Shown here piece after piece: positions 21,759-31,329 of a stretch of DNA of 64,000 nucleotides. The notes under the pieces were generated by a model that saw only the letters and a list, made by a program, of their open reading frames with translations, was not told the DNA's origin and did not search any database. The translations under genes were made by a program, and so were the position numbers. Numbering within the stretch: position 1 is the first letter of the stretch; every line of letters starts with the position of its first letter. This DNA comes from Obelidium mucronatum (lineage: Eukaryota; Chytridiomycota; Chytridiomycetes; Chytridiales; Chytriomycetaceae): assembly GCA_025765595.1 (NCBI GenBank), contig JAIVFH010000060.1:124001-188000 (forward strand), written 5' to 3'.

Positions 21759-24396
21759 CTCCCCTTGAACAAGCCCATCTCGCGCGTGAAATCTCCGTGC
21801 TTACTCTTGCCCAGACCCTTTGTCATCACGTCCGCCACATTTCTTGACGTGTGAATCTTCCGCACTTCAATGACTCCCCTCTTCACCATGCATCTTAACA
21901 TCATATACTTCGTGTCCATGTGTTTCGTTTTGTGCCTGTCCGCCCCTTCCTGTGTATTTCTCACAGCTCCAGCGTTATCACAATGCAGCACCGTTGGGTT
22001 TGGTTGTGGAAATCCCAGCCATTCCATCACATTTCTACCCCATTCCGCAATTTTGCCGCCGCTTGCGAGTGCCAGGGTTTCCGATGCGACCGTAGAGTCT
22101 GTCACGATATCTTGACTCTTGGATACTGGAGCTATGGCTGCTCCAGCCAGCATCATCACTAAACCTGTTGTCGATTTCCTCGTGACCTTGTTCCCGGCTA
22201 GGTTCGCATCACTGAACACTTCCAGAATCATGTCCGTGTCAGCTTTGAAGTAGAGTTTCGTCGTGTTGGAGCCGTTTAAGTACTGTAGCAGATGCTGAGC
22301 TGCCGCCCAGTGGGTTTTGTTGGGGTTATTGGCGTAGGAGCACATTCGGCCTAGAGTTTCGATGATGTCACCCCTTGTGAGACATGCGAATCGTAGCAGT
22401 CCTAGTAATCTCATCCATCTCCCCTCGAAGAACGCTATGTCCTCATTTGGGGTTGGTTGGTCCGTGTCGAAGGTGTCTTCTAATTTTGGGTTCCATGGAG
22501 TCGATCTTGAAATCGGCTTGTTTCCAGAAAAATATTTTTCTTCCAAGAATTCGTCGATGATGCTTTGAATGTAGACTATCTGGTCCATGGTAGAGTATCC
22601 CTTGTGGTATTCACAGTTGATTCCAGCCCACATTCCAATTCCCTCTTGCCACTTCACTTCGACCTTAGTAGCTAACCACTTCCAGAATTCTAGGGTGTCT
22701 TCCTGAAATTGGCAGCCAAGCTTCCCGTCGTCTGAGTGCCATAAAGTGTACATGATTCCTCCTGACTTCTTCGAGGTGGCTTTGAAGAGGCATGGCGCGC
22801 CGGGGCATTCTTCAAAACCGTATTCTGCGAGGAATTCGTTTCTCAGACACTCCCAGAGGTAAGCCCCCTGCTTGAGGCCGTAAATTCCTTTTAAGGCTAA
22901 CAACACTTTTCCTTTGTCCTCTTCTCCTAGTTGCATTCCTTGCGGGATTCTGATGTGGATTACTTTGTCGATGTCCGAGTTGTGGTAAGCACCTTTTACA
23001 TCCCCTTTCGACATGTGGAGACCGAGATGCGTGCAAATTGCTTGGAATATTTTTGCTGATTCGTGGTATGGAGTTGATGCAAATACCTTGTCGTATTCGC
23101 TGGAGAGTTGTTTTGAACCGTTGATGACCAATCGCGCCTTTTTCTTCTTTGCTCCCGTGCTTTCGTCCACCTTGATTTTTAATACCCAAATTGTGTTCAA
23201 TAGGTGCTGTCCTGCTTCGGCTTCGACAAGTTTCCAAGACGCCTTTTCTGTAAACTGGTCCAGTTCCTCATTGATAGCCTCCACCCATTCTTTGTCTTTC
23301 AAGGCTTCTTTGATGTTCTTTGGACCGTCAATGGTTCCAAATGCGAGGCCTCTTTTTAGAGCAATGAACGCTAGGAATGTTGGTTCGTGAATCATGTACC
23401 CAGTCTCGTCGTCAAGTCGCGCAAGTCCGGCAAATAGAGCGAGTCTATTTGGTGGTTTTGACTCTCGGGGAGACCGTCTCGGTGGGGTTTGCGGAGTTGA
23501 TGGCGGAGATGGTGTGCTGCTGGAGTCGAGGGGTGGTGGAGATGTTATGCTTGGTGAGTCGCTGCAAATGGAGGATGTCTCTGACATGTCGTCGTCTTGA
23601 GGCTCGTAGTTGGAGCTGGAGTCTTCCTGGTAAGTTTCCATGCCTGTTGCTTGGATATCCATCCCGTTGTCCTGGATAATACTTTCCAGCTCCTCCACAC
23701 TTTTCTCGATTTCCATCTCGTCATGTCCCTCTTCATTCTTTCTCTCTTTTTTCACGCTCTCTTTTGCGTTGACAAAGTCTTCGTCTTCATCCCATCCTTC
23801 TTTGTCGTGGTGATTGTTGTATTGTGTTAACTGAATTTTATCCATAGATGTCTTCGGGTTGTCGACGTCGAATTGGTTCTCAACGAAAAAGACGTCTCTG
23901 CTGATTATGGTGCTGTTGTCTTCGAATAGGATTCTGTATCCGCGCTGCGTGTTTGTTTGTCCGTCAGGATAGGCGTAGGAGATGAAGCGTCCTCTCCTTG
24001 CTCTATCTTGGGTCTTTCCGCCTCCTGGAATGAAAGGGTATGCCAAGCATCCAGGAACTCGGAGATCTGATACAGTTGGCTTGCGCTTGAAGGTCATTTC
24101 GTAGGGGGTGAGTGCCATTGAAGAATGTTTTGATCTGTTCCACACGTGACATTTGCATTCCAGGAGATCCGGCCACAAGTCCCTTGGCATTTTTGTTTCA
24201 GATAGAGTTGCCCTGACTCCGTCCATTGCTGTTCGGAACCATCCATCGATTTCCCCGTGTTGGTTGTGTGCGCCAGTGGAAGTTGTTATGAGCCGAATTC
24301 CTGCTTCGTGGCATGCGTCTTTCAACGTGGATCCCGTGAAGTTGCTGCCCTGGTCAGAGTATATTTCCTGCAGTTTTTCGCCGGTAGTTCTTTCTA
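21659..24396 (-). CDS. Copia Pol: integrase core end, reverse transcriptase, RNase H
   Basis: The frame opens at about 24396; the first ATG is at 24325. It begins with the second integrase Asp (EIYSDQGSNF) and the catalytic Glu (AHNQHGEIDGW). It continues with the integrase C-terminal part (ALTPYEMTFKRKP) and an acidic linker. The copia reverse transcriptase follows: WVLKIKVDESTGAKKKKARL, DVKGAYHNSDID and GIYGLKQGAYLW. The polymerase motif reads HSDD instead of the common YVDD, but both aspartates are kept. RNase H follows (VFSDANLAGNK, ASETLALASGGK, HCDNAGAVRN). It ends inside the 3' LTR at 21659. It must be reached from the gag frame by a -1 shift or is cut off by a mutation. Confidence 0.9.
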
Positions 24397-26352
24397 AAGG
24401 ATGATGCTGCTGGCTTCCTCCATTTTCATGGAATACAGTTTGAACATCAGTCTCAGTTGAGTCCTGTGGACGTTCACTCCTAGATAGCCGATGACCCCGC
24501 CTCTCCCTAGTCTTGTCATACCGTCTTCTCCTCTTCCAGGGAAGCCCACGTCCATGGATATTTGAGAGAGTATGTTTCCGTCTCTTGGTTTCCTTTTGTT
24601 GTATGGTTGCTGATGACTTTTTCCTAGGACGCAGTCTTCGCAGAAGAAATCTTTGATTGTCTTTGGACCGTCAATTTTGAGTCCGTGAACCACTTTTGAA
24701 GTTTCTATTATTTGGTCTGGAGACGCGTGCATGAATCTTGAGTGCCACAGTTGGATGCTCTTCTCGCTGGGTATTCCTTTTCCGATGAAGGCTTTTGCCA
24801 GTAGTGCTTGGTCCGCAGGTATGGTGTTGATTTTCCACGTTCCGTCTTCTTCGTCTACACTTTTCAGTACTTTGTGTGGACCTGACAAATCCAGGCGGCC
24901 AATTGCTACCTTCTTGTCCACATGGTTGAACCAGACATCGTAGCCCTTTTTTAGTAGGTCGATGACTGCGATGAGGGTTGCTGGTGCTTCGGGAACAAGC
25001 TGGATTTGGTCTACCTCGAATTCTCCGAAGTTAATTGATCCTTGGATTCCGGCACTCTGGATGTTATTGCCTGATGCCGTTTCGTACGCTATTGTTGGTC
25101 CAGCGAGCATGTTGGACAGTTGGTTTATATCACCCGTCATGGATTTACTGCATGCTGAGTCAATGTAAGCTGGGGACTTGCTTTCGGAGACTGGAGCAGA
25201 GATGTAAGCGGACATCGTGGCTTTCACCACCTTTATTTCGGCCCCATTCAACACCTTCCCATCCTTTTCCTTCACTAACTTTTCGACATCCAGGCTTGTG
25301 AACGGCTTCTCCAATACGATTATGGCGTATGTACCACCTGATTTCTTGGATACTGCTACGAAGGAATCTTCAGCCAGTTTTGTTGGTTTGAAGAATTCGG
25401 CGACTTGTTGAATTGACGTCCCGCCAGCCAATTTTGTCATCACAAGTTGAGCTGGTTTTCTGTCTGATGGGACTGGTCGCGGTTGTCGAGGTTTGTCGTT
25501 TCCTTCGAGTCTGGCTGCCATTGCTTTTACTAACTCCATCATTACCGCCATGTTGGGGTCGGTTTGTTGGGTCGCCGCGGCTGCTATGGCTTGGACTGGT
25601 TGCGCGAGTTTTTCCTCTTCCCTGGCAGCGATAACCGACAGAACACTTGCGAAGGCCTTGTAGTCGTCTGGAGGACATCCGGTGAGTTGAGTTCTCATGT
25701 TGTCCCTTTGTCCATGGTCTTCAATGCCGTAAACTAGGGTGTAACCGCATTCCTTGTTCCAACTTTCATCATCGGGTTGGCCTAGTTCTTGTGCCTTGAG
25801 CTTCAGAAGGTTGAATCTGGTGAACCATTGGTACTTGGATTCGTGAGAGTGTTTCTTGGCTGTGGAAACGTCTCTTCTCGCCTTGGAGAGAGCTTGGCCA
25901 GGGTTGAATGCTATGGTAGCTGCAAGAGCATCGAATCTTGCTTTGATTGACCCAGTGGCGGAGTTGTAGGAAGCAAGCAGCGTGGCATCAAGGTGAGGAG
26001 TGACAATTTCGTTTATCTTTGACGACACTTCATTCCAGGTGGAGAATGCTTCGAAGTATTTGTCTTCATTGAAACTGTTGTCGGCGTTGAAAATTGGGTC
26101 ATCTTCCGAAGGCTCAGGGATTTCATAAACAATGAAGTCTGAGTAAAGACGGACTGTCTTTGTGGATTGAAACTCTGCTCCGCTGTTGTCGAAGGAGATA
26201 ATTGTTGGTTTGTAGTAGTATGCTTTTTCAAGCTTGTTCTTGTTAACTGCTGATCTCACGCTTGCAAGCCAGGAGATTGAATGGTGGCTCTTGTTCTGGG
26301 TTGTGAGTGGCTCGAAACTCTGCCCTCTCTTGAGGGTGTATGTCGTGGCCAT
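24394..26352 (-). CDS. Copia Gag, protease and integrase N-terminal part
   Basis: The ATG at 26352 starts a 652-residue frame. Residues about 1-270 are the Gag helical region. No CCHC zinc knuckle is seen. In its place, about residues 320-390, is a stretch with the strand-helix-strand pattern of an RRM (YAIIVLEKPFTSLDVEKLV, then a GAEIKVVKA strand). The protease follows with AYIDSACSKSM, where D-S-A replaces the usual D-S/T-G. The integrase HHCC zinc site (LWHSRFMHAS...FFCEDCVLGKSH) and its first Asp (ISMDVGF) come last. The stop at 24394 falls inside the integrase core. The next frame continues the same domain directly. Confidence 0.88.
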   Translation of the reverse strand: MATTYTLKRGQSFEPLTTQNKSHHSISWLASVRSAVNKNKLEKAYYYKPTIISFDNSGAEFQSTKTVRLYSDFIVYEIPEPSEDDPIFNADNSFNEDKYFEAFSTWNEVSSKINEIVTPHLDATLLASYNSATGSIKARFDALAATIAFNPGQALSKARRDVSTAKKHSHESKYQWFTRFNLLKLKAQELGQPDDESWNKECGYTLVYGIEDHGQRDNMRTQLTGCPPDDYKAFASVLSVIAAREEEKLAQPVQAIAAAATQQTDPNMAVMMELVKAMAARLEGNDKPRQPRPVPSDRKPAQLVMTKLAGGTSIQQVAEFFKPTKLAEDSFVAVSKKSGGTYAIIVLEKPFTSLDVEKLVKEKDGKVLNGAEIKVVKATMSAYISAPVSESKSPAYIDSACSKSMTGDINQLSNMLAGPTIAYETASGNNIQSAGIQGSINFGEFEVDQIQLVPEAPATLIAVIDLLKKGYDVWFNHVDKKVAIGRLDLSGPHKVLKSVDEEDGTWKINTIPADQALLAKAFIGKGIPSEKSIQLWHSRFMHASPDQIIETSKVVHGLKIDGPKTIKDFFCEDCVLGKSHQQPYNKRKPRDGNILSQISMDVGFPGRGEDGMTRLGRGGVIGYLGVNVHRTQLRLMFKLYSMKMEEASSIIL

Positions 26353-26406
26353 AGTTTTCTCTTTTCGTTTTTCTTGTAGCTCAATGGAGGGTTAAGACTC
26401 CTAATC

Positions 26407-26559
26407 CGTGTGTTCTCTAGTACTGGTGATTTGGAACACAATGTGTTATCTATCCCAATTCACCAAGATTTCTGTTTTGTCCCGGTTTTCCGAAATGTTC
26501 CGAAACGCGCCAAGAGGGCATTTTCACTGTGCCGCTTCCAGAACTCGTGGAAGTCCACG
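26407..26559 (-). repeat. 5' LTR of the copia element
   Basis: Matches 21606-21758 except for one base noticed (CGCCAAGAGG here, CGCCGAGAGG there). TCATA follows at 26560-26564. The sequence just inside on the minus strand (GATTAGGAGTCTTAACC) does not begin with TGG. Confidence 0.9.
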
Positions 26560-26564
26560 TCATA

Positions 26565-27100
26565 AAAACAAACTGTTAGGATTCCATTTTTGTACAAAAT
26601 AATGGTTGCAAACAATGCGACTAAATCATAGCAATCGGTATTTTATTTATCCCCATTATCAAATTATTGGTAGAAACTGGCATTGATTTCTTAATGCAAA
26701 ACGGTAGCAGCTTCCGTCGAATGACGTAAACTTGATCTTGAATTGTCAGAAGGGACAAATTCTAATGGAAAGTCACTGATAATCATTTTGAAGATGGAGA
26801 AAACATCAGCAAGTGAGATTGTACTATCGATAACCTAAAAAATGCAGCATCAATAAATGCAATAAACTCTGGTGGAAACTAACCAAAAGTACAGGCAAGG
26901 CAACACCACCAGATGTGCCACAAACAATCATTTTCAGGATTGCATCAAAGCAGCAACAAGTCAAGTTGCACTAAAAACACAAGTAAGTCATTAACAGTTG
27001 AATGCGACACATGGCACTCTAATGGAATCTTACCGATCATATCGACAGCAGCAAACAATTCAATCAAGAGTCTAAAAATGCAATGGTGTCATTAACAATT
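26565..27100 (-). other. Diverged exon-like tandem repeats, no readable gene
   Basis: On the minus strand, units of about 120-150 bp recur at about 27060-27180, 26980-27060 and 26870-26980. Each has a GAATTGTTTGCTGCTG-like stretch, a GTAAG donor-like site and a TTTTTAG acceptor-like site. The intervening exon-like pieces do not join into one frame. This is either a relic of a repetitive gene or a non-coding tandem array. Nothing else is recognised here. Confidence 0.35.
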
Positions 27101-27495
27101 GAATGCAACAAAATGAACACACTCTAACAGAAACTTACCAATGATGATGGCGGTAGCAACAGCACCAAACACTTCAATCGATAATCCTGGCACTGAAACG
27201 ACGGACACAATCTAAAGTAAACCAATGAGCTACTCCAACAAAATTGGGAATTCAACTGTATGCAAAGGACTTAGTAACCTGAAAGCGTGCCGGGATGGCT
27301 GTGGCAGGATGGGTGATGTGTGGGGATGGAGGATGGTCAACTTCAATGGAGTTAGTTGGCCATGTAAAACAACGATTCAAAATAATTATCTTTAGAGTTA
27401 AATAAACAATTTTTTTTTGATTTTAGGTATTTAAGTCCATTTTTGGGCGGGAATTGCAAAATAGACATTCCTGAAAACAATGACGGTCAATGAGC
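27101..27495 (+). repeat. 395-bp target duplication of the LINE, left copy
   Basis: The sequence from GAATGCAACAAAATG to CAATGAGC recurs at 30034-30428, same length, with one difference noticed (CTTACCAATG here, CTTACCGATG there). The copies bracket the LINE exactly, the right one directly after its poly(A). Confidence 0.92.
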
Positions 27496-29007
27496 GGAAC
27501 ATATGGAAATAACATACATGATGGTGCAAAGAGAGCAAGAAAATTCTTTAATTGCAGGGACAAACAAACACTAGAAGCCATTGGGACCAGAATCAGCAAT
27601 TGTCTGAACAACACATATGACAACATATATACTGATGGATCACTGAAAACCATCAAAGGGGCTCCAAGCATAGCAGGGTCTGTATTCGTCAGAGACGGCG
27701 CTAGCAGTGGCAGACAAGTGAACTTCAAACTGGAAGGAAATGCACACTCGGCAAACCCTGAACACATGGCCATGAACGCAGCACTAATTGGGTGTGGGGA
27801 CTTCTCAAACACAATCAATATTGATAACATGACTGTAATCTCGACCTACAATAGACTAAAGGAGCTCAACTTCAACATACACCCCAGAGAACTGAACAAG
27901 AAAGCAAATGTAATGTCCACAGCAATCACATGCGAAATCATGAAAGAAAGAAACAGAGAAGGAATGACAGTTCTCCCTGAGGTGAAACATGTAAAAGGAC
28001 ACAGTGGGGAAATTGGCAACGAACAAGCTGACAAGGATGCCAACAAAGGACACATGGCACCACTGCTCACACAGAATGCCCACGCCCAATCAAACATAAA
28101 ATTCATCCTAAAGGCAGATGGGAATATCATTGAGGGAGCATACAGGAACAACCTAAAAGAAATAACCAAAATAGCAGCACACTTGGAATGGATAGACCAA
28201 CCAAAACACAGACACATCAAAGAAATCCAGGAACTGGTAGACCTGGGACTTACCTTCACAGTCATCCAATGTGGACACAAAACAACCTCACTATTCACCA
28301 GTGAAAACCTCAGCCACTACAGGAAATACCTGATAAACTCAACACATAAGCAACTACCAACCCAAAAAGAAATGCGAAGAAGACATCAGGACCTCTACCC
28401 CGATGGATGCTGTAGAGTATGCCTCTCAGATGAGGAAGAAACGAATGAACACCTATGGAACTGCCCAGTAATGCAAGAAACCAGAGGCGAAATCATGACC
28501 AACTTCATCGAAAATCTTAGTAAAAAGATTGAGGAAGAATGCCAAAAGGGAAGCAAGGAGAAACCACAACAACCCAGTAACCCTGAGGGAGACATCCAAC
28601 CAACTCTAATACCAACGGGAAACAACCCGAAAGGAGAAATTGAGAAAGAAAGTAACCTGACACTAGATGAAATTAATACCAAACTGGAAAAGTGGTTCAG
28701 AAACTGGATGGGACAACCAACAAACCAATACATGGAAGAAGACATGAACCTAATAAACTCCAAAACAGACAGATTCTCATTCGAACAGATTGCAGGATAT
28801 GGACTTATACCAGAAATAACCCACGAATGCATCAGAAAATGTGGAGTACAGAAGGCGGAAAGCATCAGAAGAATTATTGTACAAGCATGGAAAGACCTGA
28901 GATACGAAGTAAAGGAGAAAATCTGGAAACACCGCAACGAAAAGACAATTGAATTTGAACTTGCCTGCGGAATCACTGAGAAAAAAAAAGAACAAGAGGA
29001 AAGATAA
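27496..29007 (+). CDS. LINE ORF2, C-terminal part (RNase H, CCHC)
   Basis: Open from the truncation point to TAA at 29005-29007; 504 codons. The RNase H domain shows all four acidic positions: YTDGSLKT, NPEHMAMNAAL, INIDNMTV and GNEQADKDA, preceded by KHVKGHSG. A zinc motif CRVCLSDEEETNEHLWNC (C-x2-C-x8-H-x3-C) lies near residues 310-330, as is common behind LINE RNase H or RT. The frame has no stops, so the insertion is probably recent. The ATG at 27490 comes from flanking DNA and is not the true start. Confidence 0.88.
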   Translation, partial: GTYGNNIHDGAKRARKFFNCRDKQTLEAIGTRISNCLNNTYDNIYTDGSLKTIKGAPSIAGSVFVRDGASSGRQVNFKLEGNAHSANPEHMAMNAALIGCGDFSNTINIDNMTVISTYNRLKELNFNIHPRELNKKANVMSTAITCEIMKERNREGMTVLPEVKHVKGHSGEIGNEQADKDANKGHMAPLLTQNAHAQSNIKFILKADGNIIEGAYRNNLKEITKIAAHLEWIDQPKHRHIKEIQELVDLGLTFTVIQCGHKTTSLFTSENLSHYRKYLINSTHKQLPTQKEMRRRHQDLYPDGCCRVCLSDEEETNEHLWNCPVMQETRGEIMTNFIENLSKKIEEECQKGSKEKPQQPSNPEGDIQPTLIPTGNNPKGEIEKESNLTLDEINTKLEKWFRNWMGQPTNQYMEEDMNLINSKTDRFSFEQIAGYGLIPEITHECIRKCGVQKAESIRRIIVQAWKDLRYEVKEKIWKHRNEKTIEFELACGITEKKKEQEER

Positions 29008-29806
29008 AAACCCCAGAAAAGAGGGACCCAGAAACAAAACTGAAAGGAACAATGAACCAAGAACAACCAGAACCACAAAGATCAAAAATGAAACCATATG
29101 TCAACTATGCGAGGGGATAATGAATGCAACAGGAAACCATGAATGCTCAGGAAGAATGGGGAGAATTAAAAAAGCAATCAAAACGCTAATTGAAGATAGA
29201 AAAGGAATCAGGAAAATACGACCTGGATGGACAACAACTTCTAGCAGATACATGAACGCATACGTCAAGAATGAAGAATTCGAACACAAACCAAAGAAGC
29301 GCCAAGTGCCAGGAAAGAAATTGAAAACCGATGAACATAACAGACAGGGAAACAAAAAGAAGGAAACACACCGTGAGGAAAAGGAAAGTGAAAAGAAACA
29401 ACTGAAAAGGAAACTGGAAGAACTACAAGAATATGAAGACAGAGCATTCAAGGAGCTGAGAAAAGGGAAAACGACATTAGAAGAAATCAGCCATGACATA
29501 GCAAGGGAAAGACAAAGACTGGAAATACCTGACGAAGATGTGGACATAGGACCGGTGTCCCTACAAATACCCAAAGGATGGCGACAAGGGTCGACCCATC
29601 TAGAGGGGACCCTACCAACACAAGGACCAAGCAAGCAGCAAGGGGAATGGAACCCCACAAGCAAGAGACATATGGTGGAAGGGAGGCCAGATGGGGGCTC
29701 TCTTTTTTCCCCACAGGGGTTTTTGATAACGAGGCCCCCGATAAGTGTGGAAGCTCAAGAGGAGCTGAGGGATGGGAGTGGAGGAAGTGGGGTTGTTGTA
29801 GATTAG
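28949..29806 (+). CDS. LINE third ORF: basic, coiled-coil, C2HC-like protein
   Basis: A 285-codon frame in the +1 register overlaps the end of ORF2 by about 59 bases and runs on to 29806. Its first 20 codons lie in ORF2. It is rich in lysine, arginine and glutamate, and contains CQLCEGIMNATGNHEC (a C-x2-C...H-x-C zinc-like motif) and a long charged helix (KKQLKRKLEELQEYEDRAFK). No ATG lies at the front, so it would need reinitiation, a frameshift, or an internal ATG. No family is recognised. The absence of stops over 860 bases suggests that it is real. Confidence 0.55.
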   Translation: MNLNLPAESLRKKKNKRKDKNPRKEGPRNKTERNNEPRTTRTTKIKNETICQLCEGIMNATGNHECSGRMGRIKKAIKTLIEDRKGIRKIRPGWTTTSSRYMNAYVKNEEFEHKPKKRQVPGKKLKTDEHNRQGNKKKETHREEKESEKKQLKRKLEELQEYEDRAFKELRKGKTTLEEISHDIARERQRLEIPDEDVDIGPVSLQIPKGWRQGSTHLEGTLPTQGPSKQQGEWNPTSKRHMVEGRPDGGSLFSPQGFLITRPPISVEAQEELRDGSGGSGVVVD

Positions 29807-30033
29807 GGGTGCACAATATAGGTGGAAACTCAAGACGAGTTGGAGGATGGGAGCGGGGAAGTGGTAGTGGCAGTAGACTGGGGATCTACAAGGGGGGTTA
29901 GGTGGAAATCATCGCAACCCGGAGTATGAGGCCGGGCCTTACTAATCAATCCGAGTAACTGGGGGGAAAATAGTAGTTCGACAAGTGTTTATTACAAAAT
30001 ACAGTTCATACCAAAAAAAAAAAAAAAAAAAAA

Positions 30034-30428
30034 GAATGCAACAAAATGAACACACTCTAACAGAAACTTACCGATGATGATGGCGGTAGCAACAGCACCA
30101 AACACTTCAATCGATAATCCTGGCACTGAAACGACGGACACAATCTAAAGTAAACCAATGAGCTACTCCAACAAAATTGGGAATTCAACTGTATGCAAAG
30201 GACTTAGTAACCTGAAAGCGTGCCGGGATGGCTGTGGCAGGATGGGTGATGTGTGGGGATGGAGGATGGTCAACTTCAATGGAGTTAGTTGGCCATGTAA
30301 AACAACGATTCAAAATAATTATCTTTAGAGTTAAATAAACAATTTTTTTTTGATTTTAGGTATTTAAGTCCATTTTTGGGCGGGAATTGCAAAATAGACA
30401 TTCCTGAAAACAATGACGGTCAATGAGC
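30034..30428 (+). repeat. 395-bp target duplication of the LINE, right copy
   Basis: Partner of 27101-27495; it starts directly after the LINE poly(A). Confidence 0.92.
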
Positions 30429-31232
30429 ACGACTACTCTGAGACAACACATGCTGACTGTCTCTCTCCACATCTCCCGCGCTTACGAGATCTCAGCGCTT
30501 CTCAGTAGTGTGGAGTGTAGATAACAGCATGTGTGTTGATGATGTCGCGTCGTTGTCGTTGTTGGTTTAAGGCTGTCTCAATCACTCTGCCCGGGCCGGC
30601 CCTGCCGGTCACCTTGAAAGCATGCAACTTCCGAAATTTCGAAAATGATCAATCAGCTTACGATGGGGAAGTATTCTTTATGTGCTTGCCATTACTGTCG
30701 CTCTAATTACAACTGCATTTTGACAGCGCATTCCACGCCGGACTTGCGGCCGCCGCGGCGACGGCCGCCGCCCCAGGTCGTTGACGTTTGCACCAATCTG
30801 CGCCAGGAGCTCCGCCAGCCGCGCCGCCGTCCACTGTCTAAATAACTTGAAGCCTGTTTCGACCGCAACTTTACGAGGCAACAATTGATGACACATTTTT
30901 GACTGCTTCTTTTAATTTTGTTTTTGTTTGTTTTAGGACGCGATTGCAAGCAATGCTGCACTGCAGTTTTTGCGACACGATTCACAAATACCTGGACCTG
31001 TGTCCCGGCCGCTGCTGGTCTTGATTGTAGTGGCCTGGGCACATCAGTATTTGGTATTTTATTGTATTCCGGCTGGTCCTTATTAACTTATTATTTTTTA
31101 TGGCAGTTTTTGTTTGCGATTTCTCCGACAATTTCTCCGACACTAAACGTCTACAACTTTTCTTTTATTTGCTGCTATAAATTTGATTGGATTATTTTTT
31201 TTGTGTTTTATTTATTTAAAAAGTGCAACGCG
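30429..31232. other. Intergenic stretch with GC-rich island
   Basis: A GC-rich block at about 30735-30845 (runs of GCCGCCGCGG type) stands in AT-rich DNA, like the 5' exons of other genes here. An imperfect inverted pair, CAACACATGCTG near 30444 and CAGCATGTGTGTTG near 30526, is also present. Short ORFs on both strands through the GC block are not convincing. Directly before 31233 lies the likely promoter of the next gene. Confidence 0.4.
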
Positions 31233-31310
31233 ATGGCCGATATCCCACTCTGTGAGCAGCGCCGACGCGCCCTAATCACGCGTGTCCGAGCCCTGAACAG
31301 AGTAAACCAG

Positions 31311-31329
31311 AGGCTTCAAGTTCAGAACG
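31311..31329 (+). repeat. 19-bp target duplication of the SINE, left copy
   Basis: AGGCTTCAAGTTCAGAACG recurs exactly at 31667-31685 directly after the poly(A). Confidence 0.95.

Larger units (their letters stand above)
21606..26559 (-). mobile_element. Ty1/copia LTR retrotransposon, recent insertion
   Basis: Two 153-bp LTRs (21606-21758 and 26407-26559), with one difference noticed, enclose gag-pol on the minus strand. Both flanks carry TCATA (21601-21605, 26560-26564). The order gag, protease, integrase, reverse transcriptase, RNase H defines Ty1/copia. A purine-rich AAGGGGAG lies directly inside the 3' LTR (about 21759-21768, minus), as expected for second-strand priming. LTR identity indicates a young insertion. 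One frame change between the two ORFs near 24394 is the only visible defect. Confidence 0.95.
27496..30033 (+). mobile_element. 5'-truncated non-LTR retrotransposon (LINE) with RNase H
   Basis: The 2,538-bp insert begins in the middle of ORF2 and ends in a poly(A) of about 20 bases (30013-30033), the usual form of a 5'-truncated LINE copy. The sense strand is strikingly A-rich, unlike host genes. The RNase H domain, a CCHC motif and the poly(A) tail point to an RNH-bearing clade such as Tad1- or I-like; the reverse transcriptase itself is missing. The last 130 bases of the 3' region resemble the SINE tail at 31510-31644. Confidence 0.9.

Noticed and set aside
27490..27495. ATG at 27490 as the LINE ORF2 start
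   Set aside because: It lies in the target duplication, outside the element; ORF2 is 5'-truncated.
28395..29816. Hydrophobic minus-strand ORFs under the LINE
   Set aside because: Reverse translation of the A-rich LINE sense strand gives F/L/S-rich artefacts; the plus strand has RNase H.
30645..31042. Overlapping ORFs on both strands through the GC block at 30.74-30.85 kb
   Set aside because: Neither shows a domain or splice continuity; high GC explains the lack of stops.
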